This document shows, in pieces, positions 32,510 through 44,753 of a stretch of 64,000 bases of DNA (positions within the stretch are counted from its first letter, which is position 1; each line of letters begins with the position of its first letter). The notes beneath the pieces are model-generated. The model saw only the letters and a program-made list of their open reading frames with translations, had not been told where the DNA came from and did no database searches. Location of the stretch: contig CANXME010000398.1 in the NCBI GenBank assembly GCA_948144175.1, positions 1,106,001-1,170,000 on the forward strand, read 5' to 3'. Source of the stretch: Closterium sp. NIES-65 (taxonomy: Eukaryota; Streptophyta; Zygnematophyceae; Desmidiales; Closteriaceae). A program made the translations under genes and the position numbers.

Positions 32510-35448
32510 CAAACGTCGCCCGCTTGCGCGCACCTTCTCCGAACCCGCGCGAGCCCCGCAAACGTCTCTCCCCGAAACGTCGCCCGCTCGCGCGCGCCTT
32601 TTCCGGGGACCCGCACCCCCCGCAAACGTCTCCCCCCGAAACGTCGCCCGCTCGCGCACACCTTCTCCAGGGACCCGCGCCCCCCGCAAACGTCTCCCCC
32701 CGAAACATCGCCCGCTCGCGAGCACCTTCTCCAGACCCGCGCGAGCCCCGAAAACGTCTCCCCCCGAAACGTCGCCCGCTCGCGCGCACTTTCTCCGGGG
32801 ACCCGCCCCCCTCGCAAACGTTTACCCCCGAAAGTCGCCCGCTCGCGCGCACTTTCTCCGTGGACCCGCGCCCCCCGCAAAAGTCTCACCCCGAAACGTC
32901 GTCCGCTCGCGCGCACCTTCTTCGGGGACCTGCGCCCCCCGCAAACGTCTCCCCCCGAAACGTCGCCCGCTCGCGCGCACCATTTCCGGGGACCTGCGCC
33001 CCCCGCAAACGTCTCCCCCCGAAACGTCGCCCACTCGGGCTCACCTACTCCGGGGTCTCGCGCCCCCCCACACACGTCTCCCCCCGAAACCTCGTCCGCT
33101 CGCGCGCACCTTCTCTGGACCCCCGCGCCCCCTGCAAACGTCTCCCCGCGAAACATCGCCCGCTCGCACGCACCTTCTCCAGGGACCCGTGCCCCCCGCA
33201 AACGTCTGCCCTCGAAACGTCGCCCGCTCGCGCGCACCTTCTTCAGACCCGTGCGAGCCCCGCAAACATCTCCCCCCGAAACCTCTCCCCCCGAAACGTC
33301 GCCCGCTCACACGCACCTTCTCCGGGGACCCGCGCCCCCCGCAAACGTCTCCCCTTAAAACGTCACCCGCTCGCGCGCACCTTATTTGGACCTGCGCGAG
33401 CCCCGCAAACGTCTCCCCCTGAAACGTCGTCCGCGTGCATCTTTTCCAGGACCCGCCCCCCCCGCAAACGTCCCCCCCCCGAAACGTCGCCTTCTCGCGC
33501 GCACCTTTTCCGGGGACCCGCGCCCCCCGCAAACGTCTCCCCCCGAAACGTCGCCCGCTTGCGCGCACCTTCTCTGAACCTGCGTGAGCCCCGCAAACGT
33601 CTCCCCCCGAAACGTCGCCCGCTCGCGCTCACCTTCTCTGGACCCCCACGCCCCCCGCAAACGTCTCCCCCCGAAACGTTGCCCGCTTGCACACACCTTT
33701 CCAGGGACCCGCGCCCCCGGCAAAAGTCTCCCCCTGAAACGTCGTCCGCTCGCGCGCACCTTCTTCGGAGACCTGCGCCCCCCGCAAATGTCTCCCCCCG
33801 AAACGTCGCCTGCTCGCGCGCACCTTTTCTGGGGACGTGCGCCCCCCGCAAACTTCTCCCCCCGAAACGTCGCCCGCTCTCGCGCACCTTGTCTGGATTC
33901 CCGCGCCCCCCACAAAGGTCTCCCCCCGAAACGTCGCCCGCTCACGCGCACCTTCTCTGGACCCCCACGCCACCCGCAAACGTCTCCCCCCGAAACGTCG
34001 CCCGCTCACGCGCACCTTCTATAGGGACCCGCGCCCCCCACAAACGTCTCCCCCCGAAACGTCGCCCGCTCGCGAACACCTTCTCCAGACCCGTGCGAGC
34101 CCCGCAAACGTCTCCCCCCGAAACGTCGCCCGCTCGCGCGCACCTTCTCCAGAACAGCGCGAGCCCCGCAAACGTCTCCCCCCAAAACGTCGCCCGGTCA
34201 CGCGCACTTTCTCCGCGGACCCGCCCCCCCCGCAAACGTCTCCCCCTAAAACGTCGCCTGCTCGCGCGCACTTTTTCCGGGGACCCGCGCCCCCCGCTAA
34301 CGTCTCCCCCCGAAACGCAGCCCGCTCACGTGCACCTTTTCCGGGGACCCGCGCCCCCCGCAAACGTCTCCACCCAAAACGTCGTCCGCTCGCGCGCACC
34401 TTCTCTGGGGACCCGCGCCCCCCCCGCAAACGTCTCCCCCGGAGACGTCGCCCGCTCTCGCGCACCTTCTCTGGTTCCCCGCGCCGTCCGCAAACGTCTC
34501 CCCCCGAAGCGTCGCTCGCTCGCGCGCACTTTTTCCGGGGACCCGCGCCCCCCGCAAACGTCTCCCCTTGAAACATCGCCTGCTCGCGCGCACCTGTTTG
34601 GACCCGCGCGAGCCCCGGAAACGTCTCCCCCTGAAACGTCGCCCGCTCGCGTGCACCTTTTCCAGGGACCCGCACCCCCTGCAAACGTCTCCCCCCGAAA
34701 CGTCGCCCGCTCGCACCCACCTTCTCCAGGGACCCGCCCCCCCGCAAGCGTCTCCCCCCGAAACGTCGCCCGCTCACGCGCACCTTCGTTGGACCCCGCG
34801 CGAGCCCTGCAAACGTCTCCCCCCGAAACGTCGCCCGCTCGCGCGCACCTCTTCCGGGGACCTGCGCCCCCAGCAAACGTCTCCCCCCGAAACGTCGCCC
34901 GCTCTCGCGCACCTTCTCTGGATTCCCGCGCCCCCCACAAAGGTCTCCCCCCGAAACGTCGCCCGTTCACGCGCACCTTCTCTGGACCCCCGCGCCCCCC
35001 GCAAACGTCTCCCCCCGAAACGTCGCCCTCTCGCGCGCACCTTCTACAGGGACCCGCGCCCCCCACAAACGTCTCCCCCCGAAACGTCGCCCGCTCGCAA
35101 GCACCTTCTCCGGACCCGTGCGAGCCCCGCAAACGTCTCCCCCCGAAACGTCGCCCGCTCGCGCGCACCTTCTCCAGAACAACGCGAGCCCCGCAAACGT
35201 CTCCCCCCGAAACGTCGCCCGATCACGCGCACTTTCTCTGCGGACCCGCCCCCCCAGCAAACGTCTCCCCCTAAAACGTCGCCTGCTCGCGCGCACTTTT
35301 TCCGGGGACCCGCGCCCCCCGCTAACGTCTCCCCCCGAAACGCCGCCCGCTCGCGCGCACCTTCTCCGGGGACCCGCGCCCCCCGCAAACGTCTCCCCCC
35401 AAAACGTCGTCCGCTCGCGCGCACCTTCTCAGGGGACCCGCGCCCCCC

Positions 35449-36984
35449 CCGCAAACGTCTCCCCCCGAGACGTCGCCCGCTTTCGCGCACCTTCTCTGGA
35501 TCCCCGCGCCCTCCGCAAACGTCTCCCCCCGAAGCGTCGCTCGCTCGCGCGCACTTTTTCTGGGGACCCGCGCCCCCCGCAAACGTCTCCCCTTGAAACG
35601 TCGCCTGCTCGCACGCACCTTTTCGGACCCGCGCGAGCCCCGCAAACGTCTCCCCCTGAAACGTCGCCAGCTCGCGTGCACCTTTTCCAGGGACCCGCAC
35701 CCCCTGCAAACGTCTCCCCCCGAAACGTCGCCCCCTCGCACCCACCTTCTCCAGGGACCCGCCTCTCCCGCAAACGTCTCCCCCCGAAACGTCGCCCGCT
35801 CACGCGCACCTTCGTTGGACCCCGCGCGAGCCCTGCAAACGTCTCCCCCCGAAACGTCGCCCGCTCGCGCGCACCTGCTCCGGGGACCCGCACCCCCAAC
35901 AAACGTCTCCCCCCGAAACGTCGCCCGCTCACGCACACCTTCTCCGAACCCGCGCGAGCCCTGCAAACGTCTCCCCCCGAAACGTTGCCCGCTCGCGCGC
36001 ACCTTCTCCGGGGACCCGCGCCCCCAAGAAACGTCTCCCCCTAGAACGTCGCCCGCTCGCACGCACCTTCTCCAGACCCACACGAGCCCCGTAAACATCT
36101 CCCCCCGAAACGTCGCTCGCTCGCGCGCACCTTTTCCGAGGACCCGCGCCCCCCGCAAACGTCTCCCCCCGAAACGTCGCCCGCTCGCGCGCACCTTTTC
36201 GAGACCCGCGCGAGCCCTGCAAACGTCTCCCCCCGAGACGTCGCCCGCTTTCGCGCACCTTCTCTGGATCCCCGCGCCCTCCGCAAACGTCTCCCCCCGA
36301 AGCGTCGCTCGCTCGCGCGCACTTTTTCTGGGGACCCGCGCCCCCCGCAAACGTCTCCCCTTGAAACGTCGCCTGCTCGCACGCACCTTTTCGGACCCGC
36401 GCGAGCCCCGCAAACGTCTCCCCCTGAAACGTCGCCAGCTCGCGTGCACCTTTTCCAGGGACCCGCACCCCCTGCAAACGTCTCCCCCCGAAACGTCGCC
36501 CCCTCGCACCCACCTTCTCCAGGGACCCGCCTCTCCCGCAAACGTCTCCCCCCGAAACGTCGCCCGCTCACGCGCACCTTCGTTGGACCCCGCGCGAGCC
36601 CTGCAAACGTCTCCCCCCGAAACGTCGCCCGCTCGCGCGCACCTGCTCCGGGGACCCGCACCCCCAACAAACGTCTCCCCCCGAAACGTCGCCCGCTCAC
36701 GCACACCTTCTCCGAACCCGCGCGAGCCCTGCAAACGTCTCCCCCCGAAACGTTGCCCGCTCGCGCGCACCTTCTCCGGGGACCCGCGCCCCCAAGAAAC
36801 GTCTCCCCCTAGAACGTCGCCCGCTCGCACGCACCTTCTCCAGACCCACACGAGCCCCGTAAACATCTCCCCCCGAAACGTCGCCCGCTCGCGCGCACCT
36901 TTTCCGAGGACCCGCGCCCCCCGCAAACGTCTCCCCCCGAAACGTCGCCCGCTCGCGCGCACCTTTTCGAGACCCGCGCGAGCC
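35449..36984 (-). repeat. 768-bp tandem duplication (12-unit higher-order repeat)
   Basis: Two adjacent blocks, about 35449-36216 and 36217-36984, are offset by exactly 768 bp, which is 12 x 64. Landmarks recur at this offset: GAGACGTCGCCCGCTTTCGC at 35467 and 36235, and TTGAAACGTCGCCTGCTCGC at 35593 and 36361. I noticed a single base difference (CGCTCGC at about 36,115 against CGCCCGC at about 36,883), so the duplication is very recent. Confidence 0.85.
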
Positions 36985-39731
36985 CTGCAAACGTCTCCCC
37001 CCGAAACGTTGCCCGCTCGCGCACACTTTCTCCGGGGACCCGTCCCCCCCGCAAACGTCTCCCCCTAAAACGTCGCGCGCTCGCGCGAACTTTTTCTGGG
37101 GACCCGCGCCCCCCGCTAACGTCTCCCCCCGATACGTCGTCCGCTCGCGCGCACCTTCTGCAGGGACCCGCGTCCCCCACAAACTTCTCCCCCCGAAACG
37201 TCGCCCGCTCTCGTGCACCTTCTTTGGACTCCCGCGCCCCCCGAAAACGTCTCCCCCCGAAACGTAGCCCGCTCGAGCGCACCTTGTCCAGGGACCCGCG
37301 CCCCCCGCAAACGTCTCCCCCCGAAACGTCGCCCGCTCGCGCGCACCTTTTCCTGACCCGCGCAAGGCTCTGCAAACGTCTCCGCCCGAAACGTCGCCCG
37401 CTCGCGCGCACCTTTTCCGAGGACCCGCCCCCACGCGCAAACGTCTCCTCCCGCAACGTCGCCCGCTCGCGCGCACTTGCTCCGGGGTCTCGCGCCCCCC
37501 GCAAACGTCTCCTTCCAAAATGTCGCCCGCTCGCACGCACCTTCTCCGGGGACCCGCGCCCCCCCCGCAAACGTCTCCCCCCGAAACGTCACCCGCTCGC
37601 GCGCACCTTTTCCGGACCCGCGCGAGCCCTGCAAACGTCTCCCCCCGAAACGTCGCCCGCTCGCGCGCATTTTTTCCGGGGACCCGCGCCCCCCACAAAC
37701 GTCTCCCCTTGAAACGTCACCCGCTCGCGCGCACCTTATCCAGACCCGCGCGAGCCCCGCAAACGTCTCCCCCTGAAACGCCGCCCGCTCGCGCACACCT
37801 TCTCTGCGGACCCGCCCTCCCCGCAAACGTCTCCCCCCGAAACGTCGCCTGCTCGCGCATCCCTTTTGCGGGGATCCGCGCCCCCCGCAAACGTCTCCCC
37901 CCGAAACGTCGCCTGCTTGCGCGCACCTTCTCCGGGGACCCGCCCCCCCCGCAAACGTCTCCCCCCGAAACGTCGCCCGCTCGCGCGCACCTTCTCCGGG
38001 GACCCGCGCCCCCCGCAAACGTCCCCCCCCCGAAACGTCGCCCGCTCATGCGCACCTTGTCTGGACCATCGCGCCCCCCGCAAACGTCTCCCCCTGAAAC
38101 GTCGCCCGGTCGCGAGCACCTTTTCCAGACCCGCGCGAGCCCCGCAAACGTCTCCCCCCGAAATGTCGTCCGCTCGCGCGCACCTTTTCTGGGGACCCGC
38201 GCCCCCCACAAACGTCTCCCCCCGAAACGTCGCCGCTCGCGAGCACCTTCTCTGCAAACGTCTCCCCACGAAACGTCGCCCGCTCGCACGCACCTTCTCA
38301 GGGGACCCACGCTCCCTCGTAAACGTCTCCCTCCGAAACGTTGCCCGCTCGCACGCACCTTTTCCGGACCCGCGCGAGCCCCGCAAACGTCTCCCCCCGA
38401 AACGTCGCCCGCTCGCGCGCACCTTCTCCGGGGACCCGCCCCCCCCCCCCCCCCCCGCAAACGTCTCCCCCTAAAACGCCGCTTGCTCGCGAGCACTTTT
38501 TCCGGGGACCCGCGCCCCCCGCTAACGTCTCCCCCCGAAACGTCGTCCACTCGCGCGCACCTTCTCTGGGGACCCGACCCCCCCGCAAACGTCTCCCCCC
38601 GAAACGCCGCCCGCTCGCGCGCTCCTTCTCCGGGGACCCGCCCCCCTGCAAACATCTCCCCCCCGTCTCCCCCCTGTGGCGGGGGACATGGAGTGCACCA
38701 GCAGCACCTGCCCTCCACCCAGCCCACCCGCAGCTAAGTACCCGCACTGCCTCTTGCGTTCCTTTTCGGTTCATTTCAGTCCTTGCTGCATCTCCTACCG
38801 CTTGTGCATTCAAACACAAGCCGCTAGTCTAGTCAAAGCTTCAAGCCACAGACCCCTTTTTTTGGGTAATTTCCCCCAGGTACTGCAGGTATTCTCTCAG
38901 GTCAGGTCTGCAGGTAAGCCTCCCTAGGTGTGTGCCTCGCTTGGGTCTGTGGCTTGTAGCCGAGGCTACTCCCACATGCCATCTCATGCACTTCTCTCAA
39001 ATTTCTACCCCTAGCCGCTTACTCACTTCTCTTCAGTTCTCCCCTTGCCGGTTAAGGGGAGGGGTGTGGGGGTTGAACTCCGCCACTCCCTCACACTCCT
39101 CCCCTTTGGCTGTGCAGGTGCAACAGTGGGAGGGGAAGGGGAAGTATTCCACTCAGCTGGAGCGGGAAGGGAGAGTATCGGGCTGGGTTGTCTGAAACAA
39201 GGTGAGCCTCATATCCCCTCCTTTCCATCAGTCATGCTTCTGCTTGGTGTTCTCCCCATGCCCACTTCTTGTCTCGCCCTTCCCCTCTAATCCACTCTGC
39301 TTTGCATCTTTTCTCACTTGCTCTTACTCCCCCTTTCTTTCCCCCCTAACCAGGTCACTTGGCATTGAGTGAAGACTGCAGTGGTGCTTCAGCTGCCCTC
39401 TGCTCGCTCTCACACAATCAGCTAAGTGTCCCTTCCTCCATGCCCTCGCCCTTGCTGCTGCCATTTCGTTTGTCGCATCTGCTTTCGCACCCTTCCTCTG
39501 GAAACAGTGCCACTGGTTAGGTCCGCCTCACATGCCACGGACCCCCAACTCCAGGTAACCCTTCAGGTGTAGATCAGGTGCAGGTAACCCCTTCAGGTGC
39601 AGGTAACTCCATGTGCAGGTACGCTCTCAGGTTCACTTGGGGTCTGTGCTTTGTGGCCTGGCCTCCACCAGTGGCCCCTCTCTGCTCTCACCTCCCAGAG
39701 GTAAGCACGCATGGGGTGAATGGGGATGGTT

Positions 39732-39734
<3 letters not shown>

Positions 39735-39770
<36 letters not shown>
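39735..39770 (+). repeat. Poly-G run of 36 bases
   Basis: An uninterrupted run of 36 G following TTGGA. A homopolymer this long is rare and is a strong candidate for quadruplex formation. The true length may be misestimated by sequencing. Confidence 0.85.
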
Positions 39771-39771
<1 letters not shown>

Positions 39772-40190
39772 GGGAAGCATGGGAGCAAGTGGGCAGTTCA
39801 CTGCCTTAGGGGCAGCATCCTCTGGGGTTGTGGCTTGTGGGTCGGGGTGTGGTGGGTGGAATCTACGCGGCACGGCACTCGGTGCTCAAGTAACCGATCT
39901 GACGTTCAAGGCCTAATGGACACTGTCAGAGCCGACCGGCCGGCGGCTCTGGTTCGCGTCAGCTCTGGCTACGTCAGGGGTGGGATTTGAGTCTTGGGCT
40001 GGAAGCAATTTTCCACTGCCACACCTCGCACTGCAAGGCACAGGCCCTGAGCGTGCTGTTTTTGAAGGGGAGTGGGCTGTCTGCTGCTCCTACTGCTGGC
40101 AGGTAAGGTGGGGAGGGAATGGGTGGGCTGGGTGGTCATGGTGGTGAGAGGCAGTGGGGCTGGCAGTGGCATATGATGAGCCATATGGCA

Positions 40191-40330
40191 CTGATGCCAC
40201 CTGTTGTTGGTGGCACATGATGAGTTGCACTGATGCCACCTGTTATTGGTGGCACATGATGAGTTGCACTGATGCCACCTATTATTGGTGGCACATGATG
40301 AGATGCGCTGATGCCACCTGTTGCATGGGA
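40191..40330 (+). repeat. 39-bp tandem repeat, about 3.6 copies
   Basis: The block CTGATGCCACCT starts at 40191, 40230, 40269 and 40308. Each copy contains GGTGGCACATGATGAG, itself partly an inverted complement of TGATGCCACC. Confidence 0.9.
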
Positions 40331-41051
40331 GCTCTTGGTGGTGTGCCCACCAAAGTGGGTGAAGCGGGAGAGTGGGATTGAGGCTGATTCACCGTAAGGG
40401 TGAAGAGAGAGAGGGATGTTGGCTGAATTTCCTAAGGTGAGTGAGTGGGTGAGGAATGGGGGCTGAAATCCCATAGGTGGGTAAGTGAGTGGGAAAGAAA
40501 ATGGGGACTGAAACGCCTAAGGCGTGTGGTGGGTGGGGGAGGGAGATAGGGGCTGGAACCCTTTAGGTGGGTTGGTGATTTAGGATGGAGGCTGGAACCT
40601 GTAAGGTGGGTGGGTTAGTGGGAGAGAGGGATGGGGTGCAGCACACCTCTCACTGCAGCGCCCTTCCACTCTGCCTGCTGCCTCCCAACGGAAGTGCTCT
40701 GTGTGCTACTCCTTGTGCTGGTAAGCTTGTTTGGGTGGTCAGGTGGGGGGTGGTGAGTGCTGGGTGGTGGCAGGTATGAGGCAGAGTGGATTGGATGGTC
40801 AAGTGGGAGGTGGTGGTGATGGTGGTCATGGTAGTGGGTAGTGGTGGTGAAGTGGGTAGTGGCATGTGAGAATGGGTTGGGATGAATAAGGCAGGATAAG
40901 GCAGAGTGGGCTGGGTAGTGTAAGAGATGAGATAGGGTGGTATGAGATACAGTGAGCTATGTTAAGGTGTGCTATGATACAGTGTTTTATGATAATGTGT
41001 GCTAATTACAGAGTGTGCTATGATACAGAGTGATGATGAGTGTGGTGTGAG

Positions 41052-41163
41052 TGCTTGTTTGGTATGCTACAGTGACTGTTTGGTATGCTACATTGATTGT
41101 TTGGTATGCTACAATGACTGTTTGGTATGTTTCAGTGACTGTTTGGTATGCTACTATGATTGG
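41052..41163 (+). repeat. ~21-bp tandem repeat, five copies
   Basis: Repeats of TGACTGTTTGGTATGCTACA with minor changes. The translated heptad (CLVCYSD-like) is incidental. Confidence 0.9.
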
Positions 41164-42385
41164 GTGAAATGGGCAGGAACACCTCTTCTCTGCGATTCTC
41201 TCCTCCTCTGTGTGCCGTCTCATCTCTGTGTGCAGCCCCTTCTCTCTGTCCCATCCTCATTGAAACGGTTCTCATCCAAGGCGTTCCTTCCCTTCTCCTG
41301 GAGGCTGTGCTTGCGCAGCTTCCCTCCCAAGGCACAGGGTGCTGGTTCTCTGCCATCTATTCAATTACTCATGCTCACATGATTGTGACCCCTTGCTGCT
41401 TCTCATTCTTACATCATTCCAACCCAACCCATTGAGGGTTCAGGTGAAGCCTATTCCCATCCTCATGTGTTCCTTCCTGTTGGCTCAGGGCCACGCATGT
41501 GCGTTTCTTCCCTTTCCCTTTGCATGGGCAACACGCTTAGCAAAGGTGATGTCGGCACCCATCGTAGGGCGCTTCTCATGCCGCCTCTCACCTGCTTGGA
41601 ACCACTGTCTCATCACAGCTGCTGGCACTATGGCATGGCAGACTAGATTAGGAGATGCCACAATAATTCCACAAGACACTGCTACGATGTTCAACCATTT
41701 TCTTTCATTCCTATCAAATTGTTGGGAAAATGGATTCGTGACTGATCTCTGCAGATACATATTTAATTAAGTTCTGCCCAGAATACGTCCATGGAGTGGT
41801 ATTTTATTGCAGTATTGACTTGACATGCTTTGTAATACATGTGCGTAGCTTTGTTTTATAAATTGATCTTCTGTACGCTTGATATCAGCTTCGATATAAC
41901 CCCGCGCCTCGGCTTTGCCGCCAATTTTCGACAGACTTGTCCCCACGCACCATTGCCAACCGACCAACGTTAGCTCATCGTCATGCCACGCTACACCCGT
42001 GTATTGGTTGCATGTGTGTTGGTGATTTGTATGCTCCTCCACCATACCCGTGTTCAGTAGACTGGTCGGCAGCTCCTCGCAGTCGCCATTCTGATGTACA
42101 ATTATACTCTGATTTTAGTCGGCAATGCCTACACCACCGCAGATTTCAGTCTCACCGTCGTCGCGTATCGTCCGCACTCACACGTCGTCCATCGCGAATT
42201 TCCCTAACCGCCACGCTCACCACGCATCATGCGAGAAGCGTGCATGCCCATAACTCAAACATAAGATATAACTTACTGTCTCCATAGGTGCACGGTCTTC
42301 AGCGGCCACTCAGTGGAAAGGTTTTCTGAAAGCCGTTTGAAGCGCCTGGAAACTGGAAGCTGTTCCGTCCACTCTCGTTCGCTCT

Positions 42386-42730
42386 TTGACAGGCCGCTTT
42401 AGCAGCGACACATCTTTCGAGGTTTCCCCGCATGTCGCTGTCACATCTCGTCCCGCTCCCCGCGCGGTCAGCGCCAGGTCCGTCCCCGCTACGACTGGCA
42501 TTGCGGTCAGTCCGCCGCGCGCATTGCGCCTGTCCGTCGTCGTCGCCTTGCAAACGCCCGCCGCGAGCTCGACTGGCGCGCAGCGGGGAGACGCGGAGCG
42601 TCGGTGGGCGGCACGCGGAGAGGCTGGGCGAAGCGACGCCATGCGCGCGTGGAACGAGCGTCAGGTGTGGGAAACGGTGCTGCGCGGTTATCGAATTCTC
42701 TTCATGGTTATATCGTGGGGTGGGATCGGC
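42386..42730 (+). other. Possible first exon of the propeller gene
   Basis: Open from an ATG at 42386 and ending before an in-frame TGA at 42731. It encodes an Arg/Ser/Ala-rich leader that could be an organelle targeting peptide, then WETVLRGYRILFMVI. A donor such as GTGGG|GTGGGA near 42,717 would be needed to join it to the exon beginning at about 42,857, but I cannot fix the junction. It has the same strand and right spacing; no homology is claimed. Confidence 0.3.
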
Positions 42731-42856
42731 TGATGAGTGGTGTGGGGTGAGGGGAAGTAGCAGCATACCTCGTTTCCCTCCTTTTCCCTCCTTCCCCGCC
42801 GGTCCCGCCTATCCCCAACCACCTCCCCAGATTCCACGCGCAGCAGGACAGCACAG

Positions 42857-43039
42857 CGGCCATTTTTGGCCCGCCTGACGGGATGAGCTTGCGTGAAGGA
42901 GACGGTGAGGAGGGGGATGACACGTGGTGGGACGCGCAGTGCCTCTTCCACCCCGTGGTGCTGCCGCCCGCACACGCAGCAGTAGCAGCTAGTGCAACAA
43001 CAGAACCAAACGGTGATGATTCAGCAGCAACGTCAGCAG

Positions 43040-43080
<41 letters not shown>

Positions 43081-44753
43081 CCACCACAGGGACTCGACGA
43101 GCTAGCAGCAGGTGGATTGGAGAGGTACTGGCGCATGTACTATTATGGCCGCTCCAGTAACACATGGGGGGAACCCACTCCCTCCCCTCCCTCCTCCTCC
43201 GCCTCCACACCCCTCCCGGCTCTCCCCGCGCTCTTCACCACTGGCAGCATAGGCCTGGCAATCAGCAGCGACGGCATGACATGGACGAGAGTGCGAGGAC
43301 CAGAGGCAGGGGGGGCGATTCTCACCCCGCGCTTACACGAACCTGTAGCATTTGATTCCTTGCATGTGGGGTGCGGCGATGTGGTGTGGGTAGAGCCTGG
43401 GGATACAGGCGAGGAGGGCTGGCAAGGGGGAGAGGGCAACGAGAGGGGAGGAGGGGTAGAAGGAGGGGTGGAGGAATGGGTGGAGGGAGCGCGGGGGAAG
43501 GGCGAGTGGTGGATGTTCTACTTTGGAGGGGGCAGGGAGGCACGTGAGGTGCGACCAGGAGTGAGCGTGCATGGTGCCACCATGCGCATTGGCATTGCCA
43601 CGTCCCGGGATGGGATTCACTTCCACCGCTTTGCAACTGCAGGTGCTGCCGGTGCTGCTGGTGCTGATGGCATGAGTGACACTGCTGGTGCGCTGTCAGC
43701 AGCACGGGAGGGGGTGGTGGTGGATGTAGGCGCAGCAGGGCAGCCGGATGATCTGTTCGTAGCCTGGCCGCGTGTGCTCACTCCCTCCATGCTCGCCCAT
43801 ACCAACCCTTCTGCTGTCTCCGACCCTGCTCAAGCAAGTCTACCACAGGTGAGTTGCTGCAACACCCAGCTCTGCCTTTACACGATTACTCGCGCCCACT
43901 CCACTGTTCGGCTCATGTTGCCCCGCTGCTATTTTCTTGCATTCAATTCCTCGTAGTTCCTTCGGTTCGCACCGTCCGTCTCTGTGCCCTTCCCCACTCT
44001 CACACCATTCCCGTGCTCCCAACGCCATGCCCATTCCCACCCGTATTACCCCCCTCAATCCTACACCCAACCCCCACCTCAACCTTACCCCCAACCCACC
44101 ACCAACCCCCCTCATCCCATCCCACCCCACCCCACTCCACCCCTCAGAACCTCTGGCTCATGACCTACAGCGCCATGTCCTCAGCCTCTCCCTCCTGCGT
44201 CCTCCTCGCCTCCTCTCCCAACGGCCTCTCCTGGACCCGCCACGGCCCCATTCTCTCCCCAGGCGCGCCTGGTGCTTGGGATGCAGCAGGGGTGGGGCGG
44301 CGGCATGTGACTGTCCATGGGGGTGTGCTGGCCATGTGGTATGAGGGCGTGGGGGGGGATGGCAGGCATGGCATTGGGCTTGCGATCTCGCGGGATGGGT
44401 TCACGTGGGGGAAGGTTGAGATGGAAGGGTACGAACCAGGAGGACCGGTGTTTGGACCGTGGGAGGGGAGGAAAGCTGGGGAAGAGGAGAGTGGAGGGGG
44501 TACAAGAGGGAAGGGGGAACCGAGTGCAGTTAGGGTTAGGGAAAGGGAGAGGGATAAGGGTGGGGATGGGGATGGGGTACATACATGGGAGGACTTAGTG
44601 GTGGCAGCACCGCATGTGGTGTGCATGGGGGATGGCTCCATGCGGCTGTACTATGCTGCACGCGGCACAGGCAGCAAGAGCCCCTCTGACTTCAAGATAG
44701 GAGTGGCGTTTGGCAGGAGCAGCGAGCTGGGGGCGTGGCGCAGGGCTGGGTGA
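42857..44753 (+). CDS. Glycosyl hydrolase-like five-bladed beta-propeller protein (GH43/GH32/GH68 fold), two exons visible
   Basis: Exon from about 42857 (after a CAG acceptor; first ATG 42883) to 43848, a GT-AG intron 43849-44147 (donor CAG|GTGAGT, acceptor CCTCAG|AAC, phase 0), then an exon 44148-44753 ending in TGA. Recurrent blade motifs of the form G-(L/I)-A-x-S-x-(D/N)-G-x-x-(W/F) occur four times (IGLAISSDGMTW, IGIATSRDGIHF, VLLASSPNGLSW, IGLAISRDGFTW). Each is paired with aromatic strands (WRMYYYG, WWMFYFGG, WLMTYSA, AMWYEG, MRLYYAA), as in the arabinanase/levansucrase/invertase superfamily. Plants have uncharacterised relatives. A (GCA)n Ala run and a Gly/Glu-rich loop are insertions. 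I cannot identify the catalytic triad, so an enzymatic activity is unproven; sugar-polymer binding or hydrolysis is the family role. Confidence 0.65.

Larger units (their letters stand above)
30352..38660 (-). repeat. 64-bp minisatellite, array 3 (same orientation as array 2)
   Basis: About 124 units after subtracting the 375-bp insert at 32135-32509. The unit is the same as in arrays 1 and 2, with the C-rich strand on plus. Unit order around the insert matches that around copies 1 and 2 (for example a CGCTTGCGCGCACCTTCTCC unit directly right of the insert), showing shared ancestry of kilobase blocks. It contains a 768-bp tandem duplication (35449-36984) and a C18-like run near 38,440-38,456. 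It ends at about 38,660, where unique sequence starts. Frames as long as ~900 residues within it are repeat by-products. Confidence 0.95.
38661..42385. other. Non-coding stretch between satellite and first host gene
   Basis: Ordinary composition, with many CAGGTA/CAGGTG and polypyrimidine-AG motifs that could be splice sites. The short open frames on both strands are not convincing and no protein family is recognised. A few intervals between possible splice sites stay open (for example 39,119-39,199 and 39,354-39,520), so terminal or alternative exons of an unseen gene cannot be excluded. Small tandem repeats inside are listed separately. Confidence 0.5.

Noticed and set aside
32524..35274. 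916-codon open frame, plus strand, Arg/Pro/Ser-rich
   Set aside because: Its 64-residue periodicity equals three 64-bp satellite units. Equivalent frames occur on both strands and all phases, so it is a by-product of the repeat.
8485..38660. CRISPR-like array of regular repeats
   Set aside because: Units are contiguous with no unique spacers, the host is eukaryotic and no cas genes exist; it is a minisatellite.
41339..41770. 143-codon plus-strand frame with a matching minus-strand frame
   Set aside because: Composition not convincingly coding, no family recognised, and both strands open over the same stretch.
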